From Annona cherimola (Eukaryota > Streptophyta > Magnoliopsida > Magnoliales > Annonaceae), in NCBI GenBank assembly GCA_030490835.1, contig CM059971.1:98236595-98300594 (forward strand): a stretch of DNA of 64,000 nt, in the 5' to 3' direction. Every line of letters begins with the position of its first letter. The first letter of the stretch is position 1. The notes under the pieces were generated by a model. It had not been told where the DNA came from, ran no database searches, and saw nothing but the letters and a program-made list of their open reading frames with translations. Made by a program: the position numbers and the translations under genes. This document shows, one piece after another, positions 45,351-57,768 of the stretch.

Positions 45351-47880
45351 AAAAATTAGTTTATTAGCCTTGGGGTTAACATGACCATACCTCATTATAA
45401 TATGCCCACTTAAATGGGGCTTTAAGTTGTTCGCTTGAGAATGGCCTCATATATTAAAGGGAATGGATCGGGTTAGATGGATTAGAGTCTACTTTTGATC
45501 TTAACTCATTTTAAAAAATTTCAACCATAATCTGTTTATTACTTATTTAAAAATTTCATTTCTAACTTATTTAATAAATAGGCAGAAGGTTATTATCGAG
45601 TTGTTTGAGGCTATGCAACAAGTGAGGGGAATAAAAAGAGAGAGAGAAATAAGGATACAGAGGGAGAGAGATGAGGGAGAGAGATGAGGGAAAAAAGAGG
45701 AAAACAAGGAGAGATTAAAAGAAAAAGGGAGAAGACGATCAAATGAACAACGATATAGAAAGAGGAGGAGATGGTTAGATGGAGAAGGAGTAAGAATAAA
45801 GAAACAAGAAGGAATGAAGGAGCAATGAGAGGGTGGGAGGGGCGAAATACTATCCAAGACAGACAAGGAGAGAGAGAGAGAGAGAGAGGCAAAGAAGGAA
45901 TAAGTTCATCAGCGGTAACAGGAACTGCATGAAGGTGAGGAATGACAATGCTATGATAGAAAAGGCAAAGAAATGAAGTGGAAAACCAATTTAGGATTTA
46001 GGATAATTTTGATATACTCTTAATAATCTAGCTCGTTGCAAAAATTGGTTGCTATTATGTTCAATTGCAACAAAAATTGCAATGAAAAAATTTTCATTAC
46101 AAATTCTAGATATAAAAATTGGTTTATAAATTAAATTTGATACTTTTATAAAAACTTTCAAAAATTTTAAAAAATGGGTTTTGGACTTAGTTGTATTGAA
46201 ATTTCAATTCATCCAAAGGTGTTGAGACATTATACCTATTTAATTGGGCTTATTTGCGTAGTTTATGATTTATTTTTTATCTTAAGCCATAGCCAAAAAT
46301 TAGCTATGTCTGGTGGACTTACTTCTATAGAAGCTTCCTGACACCATTCTAAATTTTTGCTTCCCCCTAAATTCATCTTTGTCCACGCACCATGCCACCC
46401 ATTCCCACTCTCCATTTTTGCCCCTCACCTCTCTCGATCTTCTTTTGATCATTTCTATTTTTTTGTCCTTCCTCTCTCCCAAATGAGAAGCATCCTATTC
46501 CTATCTCATTTCTTCTGCTCTCCTTTCCACTGCAGACCTTACAGGCTCTCCATTCTTTGTTCTCCCCTCTTATTTCTTCATCCTCTCCTTCTCTTCGTGC
46601 TGACCCCCAAACCCAAGCTCAAACATAGTTGCAAGCTCACAACCATAATTTGTCGGTCTCCTTTCGTTCTTGTCGCAACATGAGGCCTCTTCAAGACTCC
46701 ATGCCTGCAACAGTTGAAGTTGCCGCAACTACGACTGCTTCTTGCCCCCCATATCAATGCCTCTATCCTCGAGCACCTTCTCTTTCTCTTAAATCTCCAC
46801 TGTTGAACCTTCTTATCTCATTTGATTTTCCCTAAAAATCCCTGCTCTAAAATAGTTCGTTGGCCTCTAACTCCTCTTCTACATCCCATTTTATTCCTCT
46901 GTTATATATATTTGTTGAATTACATCTGTAATTATATATATTGGCAGAACCATAACCATCTGTACAAATTGTAGTAATCTGGGACCCTAGGTATACCTAT
47001 CTTCTTTTCAAGTTCCTGTTCATCGACATGCTTAAATTTTTTATCAATATACTTAAATTGTTTACTACAATGCTTAACATTGAAAATTAGTATGCTTAAA
47101 TTGCTTGAATAAGTTTGTTTTTACTATTTTTATGCTTATCTTGTTGCAACAATGAGATTTTAGAGTTGGAATAATTGTTTCCCTCTTGTATTTTTCTTAA
47201 ATTATTTAGGGTTGTGTTTGTGATGGCAGATGAACAAACAGTTTAGCATTTTTTTGTGTTATGTGTTTACAGTTGATTGGCATCTGATGATACATATTTG
47301 GTTTCTTTAAACAACAACAAAAATCCAAATGTTAGGCTTGTGATTGTAAAATGTAAATGTCTAAACAAATTGCTTTATATTATCTAAAACAACATAAAAG
47401 TATTTGTTTTAATGTTGTATTCGAATATTGAAAGAAGTGATTTAGAACCAGAATCAAAACCTGATCTATAAGGGTAATGAGTAGAGTAGGTTGCATTTGT
47501 ACATTACAAATTGAACTGACGAATGAGTAGAGCAGGGTGGACTTTTTACAAATAAGTCACGGATAAGCAGATGAACCAAATTAACTCGAGTTACATCCCT
47601 AACTTATATAGGGCCCCACTTAATCTTGAAGTAAAGTTGATCAAATGTGACTAATGAAACATTGAATTTGTAATGATAAAAAAATCCATAGAATTCTGTT
47701 AGAAAATTTAATGGTTGTTGTAAACAATGGTGGTTTTGCATAAATCAAAATTTAAAAAAATAAATGGGGGCATTTTTGCAATTTCAATTTATTTTACAAA
47801 TTGTAGAATTACAAAAAGGTGAATGCAAATACTGGAGGAAAATTGTCGTTCTGATTTACAAGAAATGCAACTCCAGAGGA

Positions 47881-48057
47881 GCCTTAAGGTTTGGAATATG
47901 GGCATTTGTAAAATATGCAGATGCATTGAAGCTTCAAGAGAGGCTTGCCTTTGACAGAAAACTATATAAAACTCCAGACACCATATTATCCTTACATCAT
48001 CCACCTACTTACAAACTTGGAAAGAGGAGAACACACCACAACTTGCAAGTCGCATGA
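47881..48057 (+). pseudogene. LIP2: Octanoyltransferase (LIP2-like) exon fragment
   Basis: Reads VKYADALKLQERLAFDRKLY, PDTILSLHHPPTYKLGKRRT and HHNL, matching the N-terminal part of mitochondrial-type lipoyl(octanoyl) transferase, which moves octanoyl groups from ACP to lipoyl domains. The family has HPPTYTLGKRRTDHNL here. The fragment ends at a TGA (48,055-48,057); the catalytic core with Cys and Lys residues is absent, so it has no enzyme activity. It lies 24 bp before the GatB exon. Confidence 0.8.
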
Positions 48058-48080
48058 TTTTTTTTTATGTTATTGTATAG

Positions 48081-48243
48081 TGCTGATGCGAAGCTTGCTG
48101 TTAACTGGATTATGGGAGATATTGCTACATACCTGAAAAATGAAAGACTAGCAATAAATCAGATCAAACTCACATCAAAAGAGCTAGCTGAGCTAATAGC
48201 TTCCATACAAGTTGGAATCATTATTGGGAAGATTGGAAAAGAG
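48081..48243 (+). pseudogene. GATB: GatB (aspartyl/glutamyl-tRNA amidotransferase B) exon fragment
   Basis: One intact exon with AG before (TGTATAG) and GT after (GAG|GTGAAT). It reads [20 protein letters not shown], then [18 protein letters not shown] and GKIGKE, the GatB C-terminal (YqeY-like) region of the organellar amidotransferase that makes Gln-tRNA(Gln). Other GatB exons are missing. A further coding-like stretch at about 48,826-48,960 (EDMLDELWKGNMFEKSGSEI, with stops) is of unknown origin. Confidence 0.82.
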
Positions 48244-50708
48244 GTGAATTTCAGAAATTTGCTTTGTTTATTCAATGATTGTGTTTTAGAAAATCTTAAT
48301 ATCTTTTTAACACTTTACCTTCATCTTGAGTTTATTTTAGATCTTTGTCTCCCTTTCATTTAGTTCCTTTGTGTTAGGTATCCAACCCATGCATTATATG
48401 TGCTTATGAAGAATGACTAAATTAACCAATTTCAACAAATATGTGCATAATTTGAATGTCTACACTTAACCTTAATCACCTAGTTCTGTAACCTCAAATT
48501 TTATGCAAGTTTTTCTCTGTCATTTTGCAGAACCAAGTTATCAAGAATAACTAAATTAACCTATTTCAACAAATAATTGTAAATGGAACTAAATGTCAGG
48601 AATTATGAGATAATATGATTTAATTCTACATTGCATGATGTCAACTGATGCAATGTATTGTTTGTTATTCTAACTCTATTTCGATTTTGCTATATTGCCA
48701 AAAAGGCTAATTCCCTATCTTGCAAAAGGTTGGGAGTTTCCTCTAGTCCAGATTTTCTTAATTCTTCTCTAGCATTGGATAATGTAACTATTTGTAAAGG
48801 TTGTAGTTCTTGTTCTTACTTATAGATTGGAATACTAGAAGATATGCTAGATGAGCTATGGAAAGGTAACATGTTTGAGAAGTCAGGCTCTGAAATTAAG
48901 TCTTAGGTTGATCAATTGATTATTGGTGATTACATCCAACTTTAGATGGGTAAATTTTTGCTCGATGCACCATGGTGGCTTCAAGCTATTACAAATATGT
49001 GCCTTTGTTGCTTCCATTTAGCAACCTGTTCAGTAATGTTTGCTTGAATACATTTTGTTTGATTTCAATGAAGGTTTGCAATTCTATTACTGATGTTGAA
49101 TGCTATTGATTTAGGCAACTAGCTTTCTTTTGGGGAATCTGCTACATGTGGAGGAAGCATAGGTGGCACACATATAGTAAGTTGTTTGATCTAATGACAA
49201 AGATGAGTGTCAGTCCTATATATAAATGATTTTATTTATTTGTTTATTCATGTTCTTGTTAAATTCATTAGTTTATATATATTCTAACACTTATTGCCAT
49301 GTGGCTACTTTATTGATTTCCAACTCTGTTAAAGGTAGATTTGAACAATCTTCTCTTAAAGGCGCATTGGCGTTTGTTAAGGTTGAACAACAGGGTTATT
49401 TTTATTTCTCATTATCTTCTTTTTGGATGATGAAAACTAACCCCACTAAGGTAAGAAATGGCTTATGATGATGATATTTTTTATGGATATGGATTATATT
49501 GGTAGTTGAGGTAATTTGCTTAAAATTTTCCATTTTACATGATTATTCACTTAGAAAGCTTTATTGTGTTTGAGAGGAACTATAAAGATGTGACAATTAT
49601 ATTTGTCCGAGCAAAAATAATAAAGATACAAGAAGATATCGGCTTGTTTGTGGAGAGAGCTTCAAGTATTAAGACACTTAAATTTTTTTAATCATGTTGT
49701 TGGTGTATAATCTATTTGTTTTTTAAAAGTTTTTAGCTCTATTGTTTATTGTATATTGTAATTAATGATAAAAGCATGTAATTATTTATAATATTTTTTT
49801 GATTTTGCAATTCTTTAAGATTTTATATTAAAGGCAATCACAACATTTTTTATTATCAATTGCAAGTGGTTTTATTACTAATTGCAACGAAATTGTTCAT
49901 AACACTAAAGGAACTCGTTGCAAATGTGTACCTTGCTACTAATCACTTGAATATTTGCAATGAAATTATGCACCATTTGCATCCAAATATTTCGTGCCAA
50001 TTGTATAATCCCATCATCGTGCTGTCATCGAAAAGTAGAGTTGTAACAAATTTTGTACACCATATGCATCCAAAAATTTCGTTGCAATTGATATCTCAAT
50101 TGCTATGAAAATGCTCTCACCGGTCGGTCACCGGATTAATTACTTGCGACGAAATCATCCATAATTTACATCCAGAAAATTTCATTGCTATACACAATTT
50201 GCAACCATTCAGTTGTCACTGCTATAGACTTATTGGAGCGTGGCTTAAGTATAAATCTGCAACCAATGATTTTTGGTTGCTAACTCTTTTTAGCAACGAA
50301 AAAACAGCAATAGCAACCATTTCTGTGTTGCTACTGGTGAGTTTTGTTGTAGTGTAAATAGATTGATGGGTTGAGTTGTTACCAAACGTCTCAAACCTAA
50401 ATTATTTATTTATTTAAATAGTTGTACAGATTGACTGTTCATAGATCATTTATTTAAAAAACTCTGAATTAAGTCTATTTATTTTTTTGACCTCTAATTT
50501 TAATCCATTAATAAATGGGCTGGAAGTGTGAGTTGACAACCAACGATGTATTTCGGTTCATCAATGAATTTCGTAGAAGGGATTTTATTGAATGATGACA
50601 GCCTACAGGTAATACAACTGCAAATGCCACAAAAGTTGGAGGCATTTTGTTATCAGACTGTTTCAACTTATTTCATAATTATTACTTCCTAGTACCTAAC
50701 ATACTCCC

Positions 50709-51677
50709 TCACCTGTTGATAAAACAAACAAAACGTTCCATCATTTTAGTAGCTTTCTCACTCTCAGGAAATTTCAGGTGAAAGACATGGTCCTCCCCTT
50801 CAGTCTCGTAGATCTCCGCCTTGCCTTTCCATCCACTTTTGCACAGCGCCTGATAGTAAGCCCAACCTCGGTCCCTCAATACATCCTTCTCCGCCACAGC
50901 GACGATCACCTGCTCACACGCCAGCTTCGACAGGCTCGGCGACGTTGGCAATAGGGGGTTGATTAAGGGATCGTCCAGGCTTGTCAAAGACGGATACGCG
51001 AACTTCCACAGCCTGTTCTCAAAATCCACCTTCTCCGGACTCTCAGCCTCTTTGCCAATCCTCTCTTCCCCCCAGAACCAGGAATGGACCAAGATCAGGC
51101 CGTAGATGCTGACGCCGTACCCAAGTTCTTCGTCCCCAGCCCGCATCGCCATGGCGTGGCAAAGATTGCCGCCTGCGCTGTCGCCGCTGAGGAAGACTTG
51201 GGAGAGGTCAGCGTGGTGTCGGAGCCAGTCCTCTTTCCCGCTTCCGCCATGCGCATGCGATGCAACCCACTGCAGTGCGGTCCATGAGTCGTTGTAGCAA
51301 GCGGGAACGCAATGCTCTGGCGCTCTTCGGTAGTGGACCGACACCCCCACTATGTTGGCCTTGGAGACCAGTGAGTTGCAGTAGTTGTGGTACTGCGGCG
51401 AGTAGGGCGTCTCGACGCAGTAGGCCCCCCCGTGGTAGTAGACAAGAACTGGGAGTTTCGCCTTTGGGTCAGTGAGTTTGGGGAGATAGAGGCGGACGGT
51501 CACGCCCAGCTCAGGAAAAATCTCTACGTCTTTGGAGGCGACGCAAGTGGCGGGATCGAAACCCGCAGGAGCCACGTCGGTGCCAATGTAGCGCTCGACG
51601 CGACTGTCTTTGTAGACGCGAAGGAAAGGCAAGAGTTCAGTTTCGACTTCATCGGAGGGATTGTTAGCCTGAGGCAT
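50709..51677 (-). CDS. Carboxylesterase CXE-C
   Basis: Single exon, 322 residues from ATG at 51,677 (MPQANNPSDE). An upstream in-frame ATG at 51,758 would add 27 residues, but it lies 6 bp from the TATA box and so before the expected transcription start; A and B begin at the 51,677 equivalent. Oxyanion motif is HGGA (residues 82-85, HGGAYCVETPYSP) instead of HGGG; plant CXEs with Ala at this position exist. Ser167 (GDSAGG), Asp265 (AEKDVLRDRG) and His297 (GEDHVFHL) are intact. Closest to CXE-B. Its normal 3' flank is displaced by about 5 kb of inserted DNA, so the transcript end may differ from B. Confidence 0.92.
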   Translation of the reverse strand: MPQANNPSDEVETELLPFLRVYKDSRVERYIGTDVAPAGFDPATCVASKDVEIFPELGVTVRLYLPKLTDPKAKLPVLVYYHGGAYCVETPYSPQYHNYCNSLVSKANIVGVSVHYRRAPEHCVPACYNDSWTALQWVASHAHGGSGKEDWLRHHADLSQVFLSGDSAGGNLCHAMAMRAGDEELGYGVSIYGLILVHSWFWGEERIGKEAESPEKVDFENRLWKFAYPSLTSLDDPLINPLLPTSPSLSKLACEQVIVAVAEKDVLRDRGWAYYQALCKSGWKGKAEIYETEGEDHVFHLKFPESEKATKMMERFVCFINR

Positions 51678-51763
51678 TGCTGAATGAGAGAAAAAATTTA
51701 GTGACGAGAGGTGGAAAATGAGATGAGCTGATGGACTTGCTTTTCTCGCCCACGACATCCGTG

Positions 51764-51770
51764 TTTTATA
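51764..51770 (-). promoter_or_regulatory. TATA box of CXE-C
   Basis: TATAAAA on the minus strand about 87 bp before the chosen ATG, within the block shared by A, B and C. Confidence 0.65.
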
Positions 51771-52999
51771 GTCGCCGAGTGGTATTATAGGACCTCGTGG
51801 ATATCATGCTCGAAGAGTATAATTATGTTAAGATGAGAGTCTCGGCCGTATGCGGGTTAGAGTTGAATTTTTTTTTTTTTTTTTCTTTTGCAGTAAAGTG
51901 AGATTATATATACAACCAAGATGAGTACAAAAAGTACATGTATAATGGATTTACAATAACCATTGGTGGGTCTCCCCACTACATCTGATGGGTCTGAGTG
52001 CCTATACACATACTCCACGAATATTGTGTGCACACCAATTGCCCGTTCTCAAAACATGTTGGAAATTTACTGATTTGAACTTTTCAGCAGTTGATTTCAG
52101 TTCCCGGATCAAAATACTCACACTTGACTGGATAAGATCATAGTACAGTCTTGATGAACAAGGCAAGTCAGAATTCTCTTAAAGAGGGACCATTTTGTTG
52201 CGATTACAGCTGGAATTCCGTATGAAAAAAGAAGAAGATACACGGCTTAGAAAGGCTCCCCTTTCACAGTAGTCCAACACGACTTGAACTTCTGTTAGGA
52301 TAGAAACTCATGCAGGTTGCAGACACGGCTCCACAAGATGACTTCGATGACGTGTCCCCTCCCATGTGATAACTGATAACTGATAACAGTCAGCAACTGT
52401 TTTTTTCTGATAAGCCGCCGGCGACTGTTAAGTGGTTAGAGTTGGTTCTAGTCTGCGAAAGGAAGCGCCAATTTATTGGTCAATAGTTTAAGAAGAAACA
52501 ACTAACGAGTGGGGCCCTTAAGAGTAGAAGAGTGCACGAGTCATTGACAGTAACAAGGCGAAAACTTCCCCTGGACGTCAACACATGCCTGCCCGCGAAT
52601 CATCAGTAGGCACGTTAGTTTTTAAAGAATTTTTGGTCTAAAATTTTTTGAAATATGAGAAAATAATAAAATACGATATGAATAATGATAAAGAATAATG
52701 AAAACAAAGTTCAGATTAATAAATTAAATATATGAGTAATCGTACAGAAATAATTATAAAGTAGGGTAATTATATATGAAGAAGTAAAAAAATAACTAAA
52801 AAATAAAATATTTATAAAGATTAAAAAATTTTAGTTTGAAAACTTTACGATGTTAACAAACACCCCCTGTATGGAAACTATGGCACCAGATACCTCATTC
52901 ATGGACAACTACTATTTAAATTACTTTGCTATGAAAGTATTGACTATTCTAAAGCATTTAAGATATTCCCAAGATAGCTCAGAAAGTACACATAAAAAA
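51771..52999. other. Upstream flank of CXE-C with a retroposed insert
   Basis: Homologous to the CXE-B upstream region but interrupted after AGAGTTGAA (51,866) by a T-run (about 51,868-51,885) and about 300 bp absent from B; a T-run at one end suggests a minus-oriented poly(A) retroelement. A short GATAACT repeat lies at 52,368-52,388. Confidence 0.5.
52620..52866. repeat. AT-rich MITE, GTGTTTGG family
   Basis: Ends near AACAAACACCCCCT and has the family interior (AATAATAAAATACGATATGA, GATAAAGAATAATG); left end eroded. Confidence 0.6.
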
Positions 53000-53850
53000 G
53001 GTGAGTTGCAAATGCACTACTTAGTTTGACTATAATTGTAAATATACCTACACAATTTCAAAATTACAAATGACTCCACATAATTTAATCATAGTTACAA
53101 ATATACCTATGCCGTTACGACACCAATACTGCACTATCACGAAGTGGTATATGTGCAAAAATATACAAACTATATGAGTATATTTGTATTTTCAAGAATT
53201 AAGTTGGTGTATTTATTTTCTAAAATACACTTACATAGCCTATGTATCTTTGCAAATATGCTCACGTCGTGACGATGTAGTAACGATGTCGTAACAGCAT
53301 GAATATATTTGCAAATATGGTCAAACTATGTGAGAGTTATTTATGATTTATATGAGTATATTTGCAATTATGGTCAAATTAAGTAATTATATTTACTCCT
53401 ATAAAAGTAGTTATATTTACAAATGGGTGATTTGTAAATATACTCATTTAGTCTGAACCTAATTACAAATATACTTATATAGTTTCAAAAATTATAAATT
53501 ATCCTACATAGTTTAACCATAATTGCAAATATGGTCATGCCATAATGACATAACTACTATAACAACATGGTGAGGGTATATTTGTAAAGATATATAAACT
53601 ATGTAGGATATTTGTAATTTTGAAAATTAAGTAAGTATATTTAATTTTTACAAATATATTCATATTGTTTGCAAACATTTACAAATATACTCATATCGTG
53701 ACGATACGGTAAAGAGTTCATAACCACGTAACTATATTTGCAATTATAATCAAACTATATGACGGTAATTTATAATTTTTGAAATAATGTGGGTAGATTT
53801 TCAATTGTGGTAAACTATATGAGTATATTTGCAAATTATCCTTTACAAAT
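53000..53850. repeat. Two tandem foldback elements
   Basis: A motif built from (A)CAAATATAC(C/T)TA(C/T) and its complement TAGTATATTTGTA recurs throughout. The right end, read in reverse, matches the left end (for example TAGTTTGATTATAATTGCAA against TAGTTTGACTATAATTGTAA). Two head-to-tail units are visible, about 53,000-53,415 and 53,424-53,850, each a palindrome with a GTTACGACA / TGTCGTAAC centre. The CXE-B upstream region lacks it. Confidence 0.75.
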
Positions 53851-54544
53851 TGACCTAAAAAAGACAATAGAGAGAGGTTGAGAGTAAAATGATAAGTATT
53901 TGAGAATAAAAAAATATTAACAATATGAAAAATTAAATTAAAAGTTAACAAAGTTATTTTGAAATAACCCTTACTAACATGAATTCTCCTAGCCTAGCAA
54001 AGGTTAATGAAACCAGGAGTAGCACCCCTTTCGTAGGCAACATGCGCTCTAATGAGTTGGTTTATTTTAACCAACCTAAAAATAAAATAAAAGATGCAAG
54101 AAAATGCCAAAAAATATGCGGTTGGAAAAATGTTATTGGAAAATGGGTAGTACCAATTTATAATATTATTTCAAGAAATAAAAATAAAATATTAAAATAA
54201 TAATAATAATAGAAAATAAAAGGGGAAGTTACCACTAATCTTTTTGGGAAGATTAAAACCAAAATATTACAGTAAAATGATAAAGCATTGGCAATATATA
54301 AACAGAGATACAAGTTATAAGTAAATAATACACTATAATAAAATAAAATAAATAGGGGCATTTTTGAGGGGGGCAAGCCAGGAACATGCACAACAGATAG
54401 GAGGTTGGAATTTTTTGTACGGCTAGAATAGGTGAAGGACTTTGGTTTTATTTTATGGTGGAGTAGCAGATTTTTTTTTTATGTTCGGGAAGGATGGAAA
54501 TGGAGGGGCTTTTATTTTTGGATAGTACTTACCAACCTGGTCGT
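53851..54544. other. Gene-free interval
   Basis: Continues the CXE-C upstream flank to about 54,000, then AT-rich DNA without a recognisable gene. Confidence 0.5.
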
Positions 54545-54910
54545 ATGCTCCTGGGAGCATTGAGCTCCCGATGCATACGCCCATTTTTTTTATATTTTTT
54601 TATATTTTTTTTTGTAAAATTGTTAATCTAAGTGTATTTAACATATGTATTAATTTTTACCATTTTAGAGTATTTTAGATATTTATTTTTTTATTTTTAA
54701 AAATCAGCGACATTTTAGTAATTTTAAATTATTTAAAATGCCATCGATTTTCAAAAATAAAAAATAAATATCTAAAATACTCCAAAAATGGTAAAAATTT
54801 ATACACATGTTATACACCTAGATTAACAATCTTGTAAAAAAAATTTTTAAAAAAAAAACTCAAAAAAAAGATGTATGCACATGGGAGGATTGAGAGCTCA
54901 ATGCAATGCT
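54545..54910. repeat. Palindromic MITE, copy 3, with extended termini
   Basis: Same foldback family as 29,519-29,765, with outer arms GGGAGCATTGAGCTCCCGAT and, inverted, GAGCTCAATGCAATGCTCCCC, so the terminal repeats are about 40 bp. Confidence 0.78.
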
Positions 54911-56517
54911 CCCCGGAGCATAATATCAGTTACCGTCAAACCCAGCCTCATTTCTATATTGGCAACACGCCTTGGTGGTACTTGATCTGCGCCACAATGC
55001 TGGGCACCCATTCGGTTCTCAGCAGCCTCAATCCTATATTATATATAATGAGTTGGGCGAAGGTTAGCCTACCATAACCTCTCTCTTTAAAATAGGTCTA
55101 GGTAAGGTTTACCTAAGTCCGTTTGAAGTTGATAATACGGGTTTAAAATGAAGGTTAAAATTTAAAATTTTGATATTCTTTATACGTATTGTTGAATCTA
55201 AATTTTACCTGTTATTACCCCCAACCCCAACCAGGCTTTATGATTTTTTAAACCAGTTGCACGATCAAACTGGGTTAATGGATTATAATCAGTTTATTGT
55301 TGGGCCAGTTCCAGTTCCATCGGTCTAGCTTTCAAAATATTGCATGACCATACCGAATACCTTTCTCGATATCAAGTTAGCCAAGTGTTGCCCCAACCCG
55401 AACACCTATGTTGAAGTTCACGTTACAACAGTAAGTGGATAACGTTAGGTGAAAGTTTCTTATATACCTCATTTCAGAGTTAACAACAGAAAGCATAAGA
55501 AGTGTCTCATGCATGAATTTTCCAAAAATTATTTTTTTATAATTATATTCTTAAATTTTTAAAGTCGTTTTCTTGCCACATGTTCAAAATGGCAAAATTT
55601 ATAAGATATATAAATTCTATAAAAAATGCAGATTTATTTTATTTTTTACATCTTAGTGAAAAAGCATTCTTTATTTACATTAGCTATGAATATTTAGTGG
55701 GCAGTAATTTAATGGAAACATTTCTTATTTTTCGCAATGCTCAATTTTGTTGCCATTTATGTATTTCATGAAATTTAAATTATTCATCTTGTTTGAAAAT
55801 AATGTATTGTGTATTACAAATACAAAATTTTTAAAATTTATATATATACATGCACTAAACTTATTTAAAAGTTTATACAAATTTTTTTCCTAATGAAACA
55901 TGTACATTATTTGATGTATAATTAAACACGTTCAATGACTTAAATTTCACAAAATCACATTGGTAAGTCCCAAACTAATACAAAAATAAAAAGAAGAAAG
56001 ATAGTTTATTTGGGCATAGGCTACAGCTACAGCTACACAAATTTAAAAAATCCGTTTCTGGGATTTGGACATCCAACTATAACTTAAAGAGACTAAGTTG
56101 GGTTGTTTTTTTTTAAAAAAAATTCGTCTATTTCGTACGTACTTTTATAAATGAATTCACATAGATATTAACTATTTAAACGTCCAAATCTTATCCATGC
56201 CCTCCAAACTGAAAATCTCTTTCTGGGATTTGGAAATCCAACTCTTAACTAATTTCTATTGAGGTCTCTAAACAAGAGTTAAAGTTTGTTTCACCATTCT
56301 TGAGAAATTTAGAATTTTGCAGTTGATTACTTGCGATGGAATTTCTGTAATTTTTTCTTTTTAAAACCAAAAGTGGGGTGATGTAAGCTTAGTTAGATCT
56401 ATAGAACTTATTTCCCTGGTTGGTTTCATAAAATGTTACTATTTTAAAAGAATGACTATAACTTCGTGCAAATGCATGTTGTATGACTGATGCTTATTCA
56501 TCTTTTTCCCCCGACAG
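54911..56517. other. Gene-free AT-rich interval
   Basis: No gene or element terminus recognised. CTTTCTGGGATTTGGA(C/A)ATCC occurs twice, at about 56,054 and 56,219. Confidence 0.5.
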
Positions 56518-56836
56518 TTGATTCCCATGTTGAATGTTAGGGATCCTATGTTCTTCCATCAAGCTTTGAAGAGTGACAACTGGTGTCTTAAAGGTAATGA
56601 ATAATCTGGCTCTTCTAGATATTAGTGTTCTCCAGAGGCTGCTGGTAAATTGACAACATTTTTTTGTTAGTGGAGCTTTACAACTAAATTTTTTCTGATA
56701 TGATTTCATGTTACAGGCTACCCATTTCTGTTTGAATTATGTGCAGGCTAGAACTGACCTAAAGATGGAGTTCTTTCACCTTATGAGCTTCCTTCTTTCT
56801 CATTGTGCAAACAAATGGAAATTGGCAGCTGATCAG
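56518..56836 (+). pseudogene. SCAPER-like gene fragment (two exons, frameshifted)
   Basis: Block 1 (56,518-56,644) follows CCCCGACAG and ends at GTAAAT. It reads GSYVLPSSFEE, then a one-base deletion, then VTTGVLKVMNNLALLDISVL and QRLL. Block 2 (56,747-56,836) follows TGTGCAG and ends at GTAAGT; it reads ARTDLKMEFFHLMSFLLSHC and ANKWKLAADQ. Both match consecutive parts of the large plant homologue of SCAPER (S-phase cyclin A-associated protein in the ER). Introns are kept and the frameshift is internal, so it is a genomic-fragment pseudogene. Confidence 0.75.
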
Positions 56837-57768
56837 GTAAGTCACTTTATTAGCGTCTTCCTAGTAAAAAGTCGAAAAGCTTTCCCATTAATCACTATAG
56901 TTGTCTGATCTCTGTAGGTAACATAAAGCAAAATCTATGGTGAAGCTTTACTCTGAGAGTTGCCACAAGCTTCACAGGCCTTGAGTTTCTGGGGCTCGGC
57001 TCAAATTCCCAATAAACATTTCACCTTCATCAAGTTTCTCATATGAGTCGCAATCTATGTAATTCTGTAACATTTTTTCATCATATAGATCATTCAACTC
57101 GACCGTATATTTCTAGCATTATGATTTGGATTTTTTTCTCTACGGTATGGAGCCCTGGACAATTAATAAACTTTTACATTCAAAGAAATTCATTAAACAT
57201 ATTTTCAGTTCTTAGTAAATCATCTGCAGGACTTACAATTGAAAAGTGATGTTTTTGATACCGAAGTTATTTGCATTAGATGTATATGTCATACATGCCT
57301 CAAACTATGTTGATATTTATTGATTCATTCCTTTAGACAGTGCAGAGTTTCTCAAAAAATTTATTTTTCATTTTAATGCTTTTTTTCTTGAAGTTCATCA
57401 TTTTTCATACGCTAGCCATTTTCTTGTGCATATGGACTTGATAAAGTTTAATATAATCTTATAAAACTAAAAATAATTTATGGACCTTAATAAGCTTTTA
57501 AAAGGCCAACAGAGTTTGACATAGTTTAGGAGAAGTCTAAGATAAAGATATATAGGTTCAAATGCCCACCAAATTAACAAGAATTAATTCAATTCCGTAA
57601 AAAAAAGGCATTAATTCAACTTATTTCCCTCAAAGACTGGCAGTCATGAAATCAACTTATTTTATTCAAAGGATAAGTAATGCCCAGAGAAGCAGGCATT
57701 AGCATATTTCACTCAGAGTGAGGCGAGAGGAATGGAAGCAGCATCAATAGCGACCACCGTCCGTGTCC
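56837..57768. other. Gene-free interval between the SCAPER-like fragment and CXE-D
   Basis: AT-rich, no further exons recognised; includes the CXE-D 3' flank, which is not obviously homologous to that of A-C. Confidence 0.5.

Larger units (their letters stand above)
45451..50354. mobile_element. CACTA-type insertion with captured gene exons (right end clear, left end not found)
   Basis: The right terminus, read inward, is CACTACAACAAAACTCACC, the CACTA-superfamily end, at 50,354. Subterminal TTGCAAC/GTTGCTA repeats cluster at 49,860-50,340 and at about 46,035-46,110. The insertion separates the CXE-C gene from its own 3' flank: homology with the CXE-B unit stops at about 45,450 and resumes at about 50,530. 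A purine-rich tract (45,600-45,900) and pyrimidine-rich tract (46,370-46,610) lie in the left part. I found no transposase and no matching left CACTA end, so it is truncated or nested. Two exon fragments of host genes are inside (next entries). Confidence 0.6.

Noticed and set aside
51678..51758. 27-residue N-terminal extension of CXE-C
   Set aside because: The upstream ATG is too close to the TATA box and the extension is absent from A, B and D.
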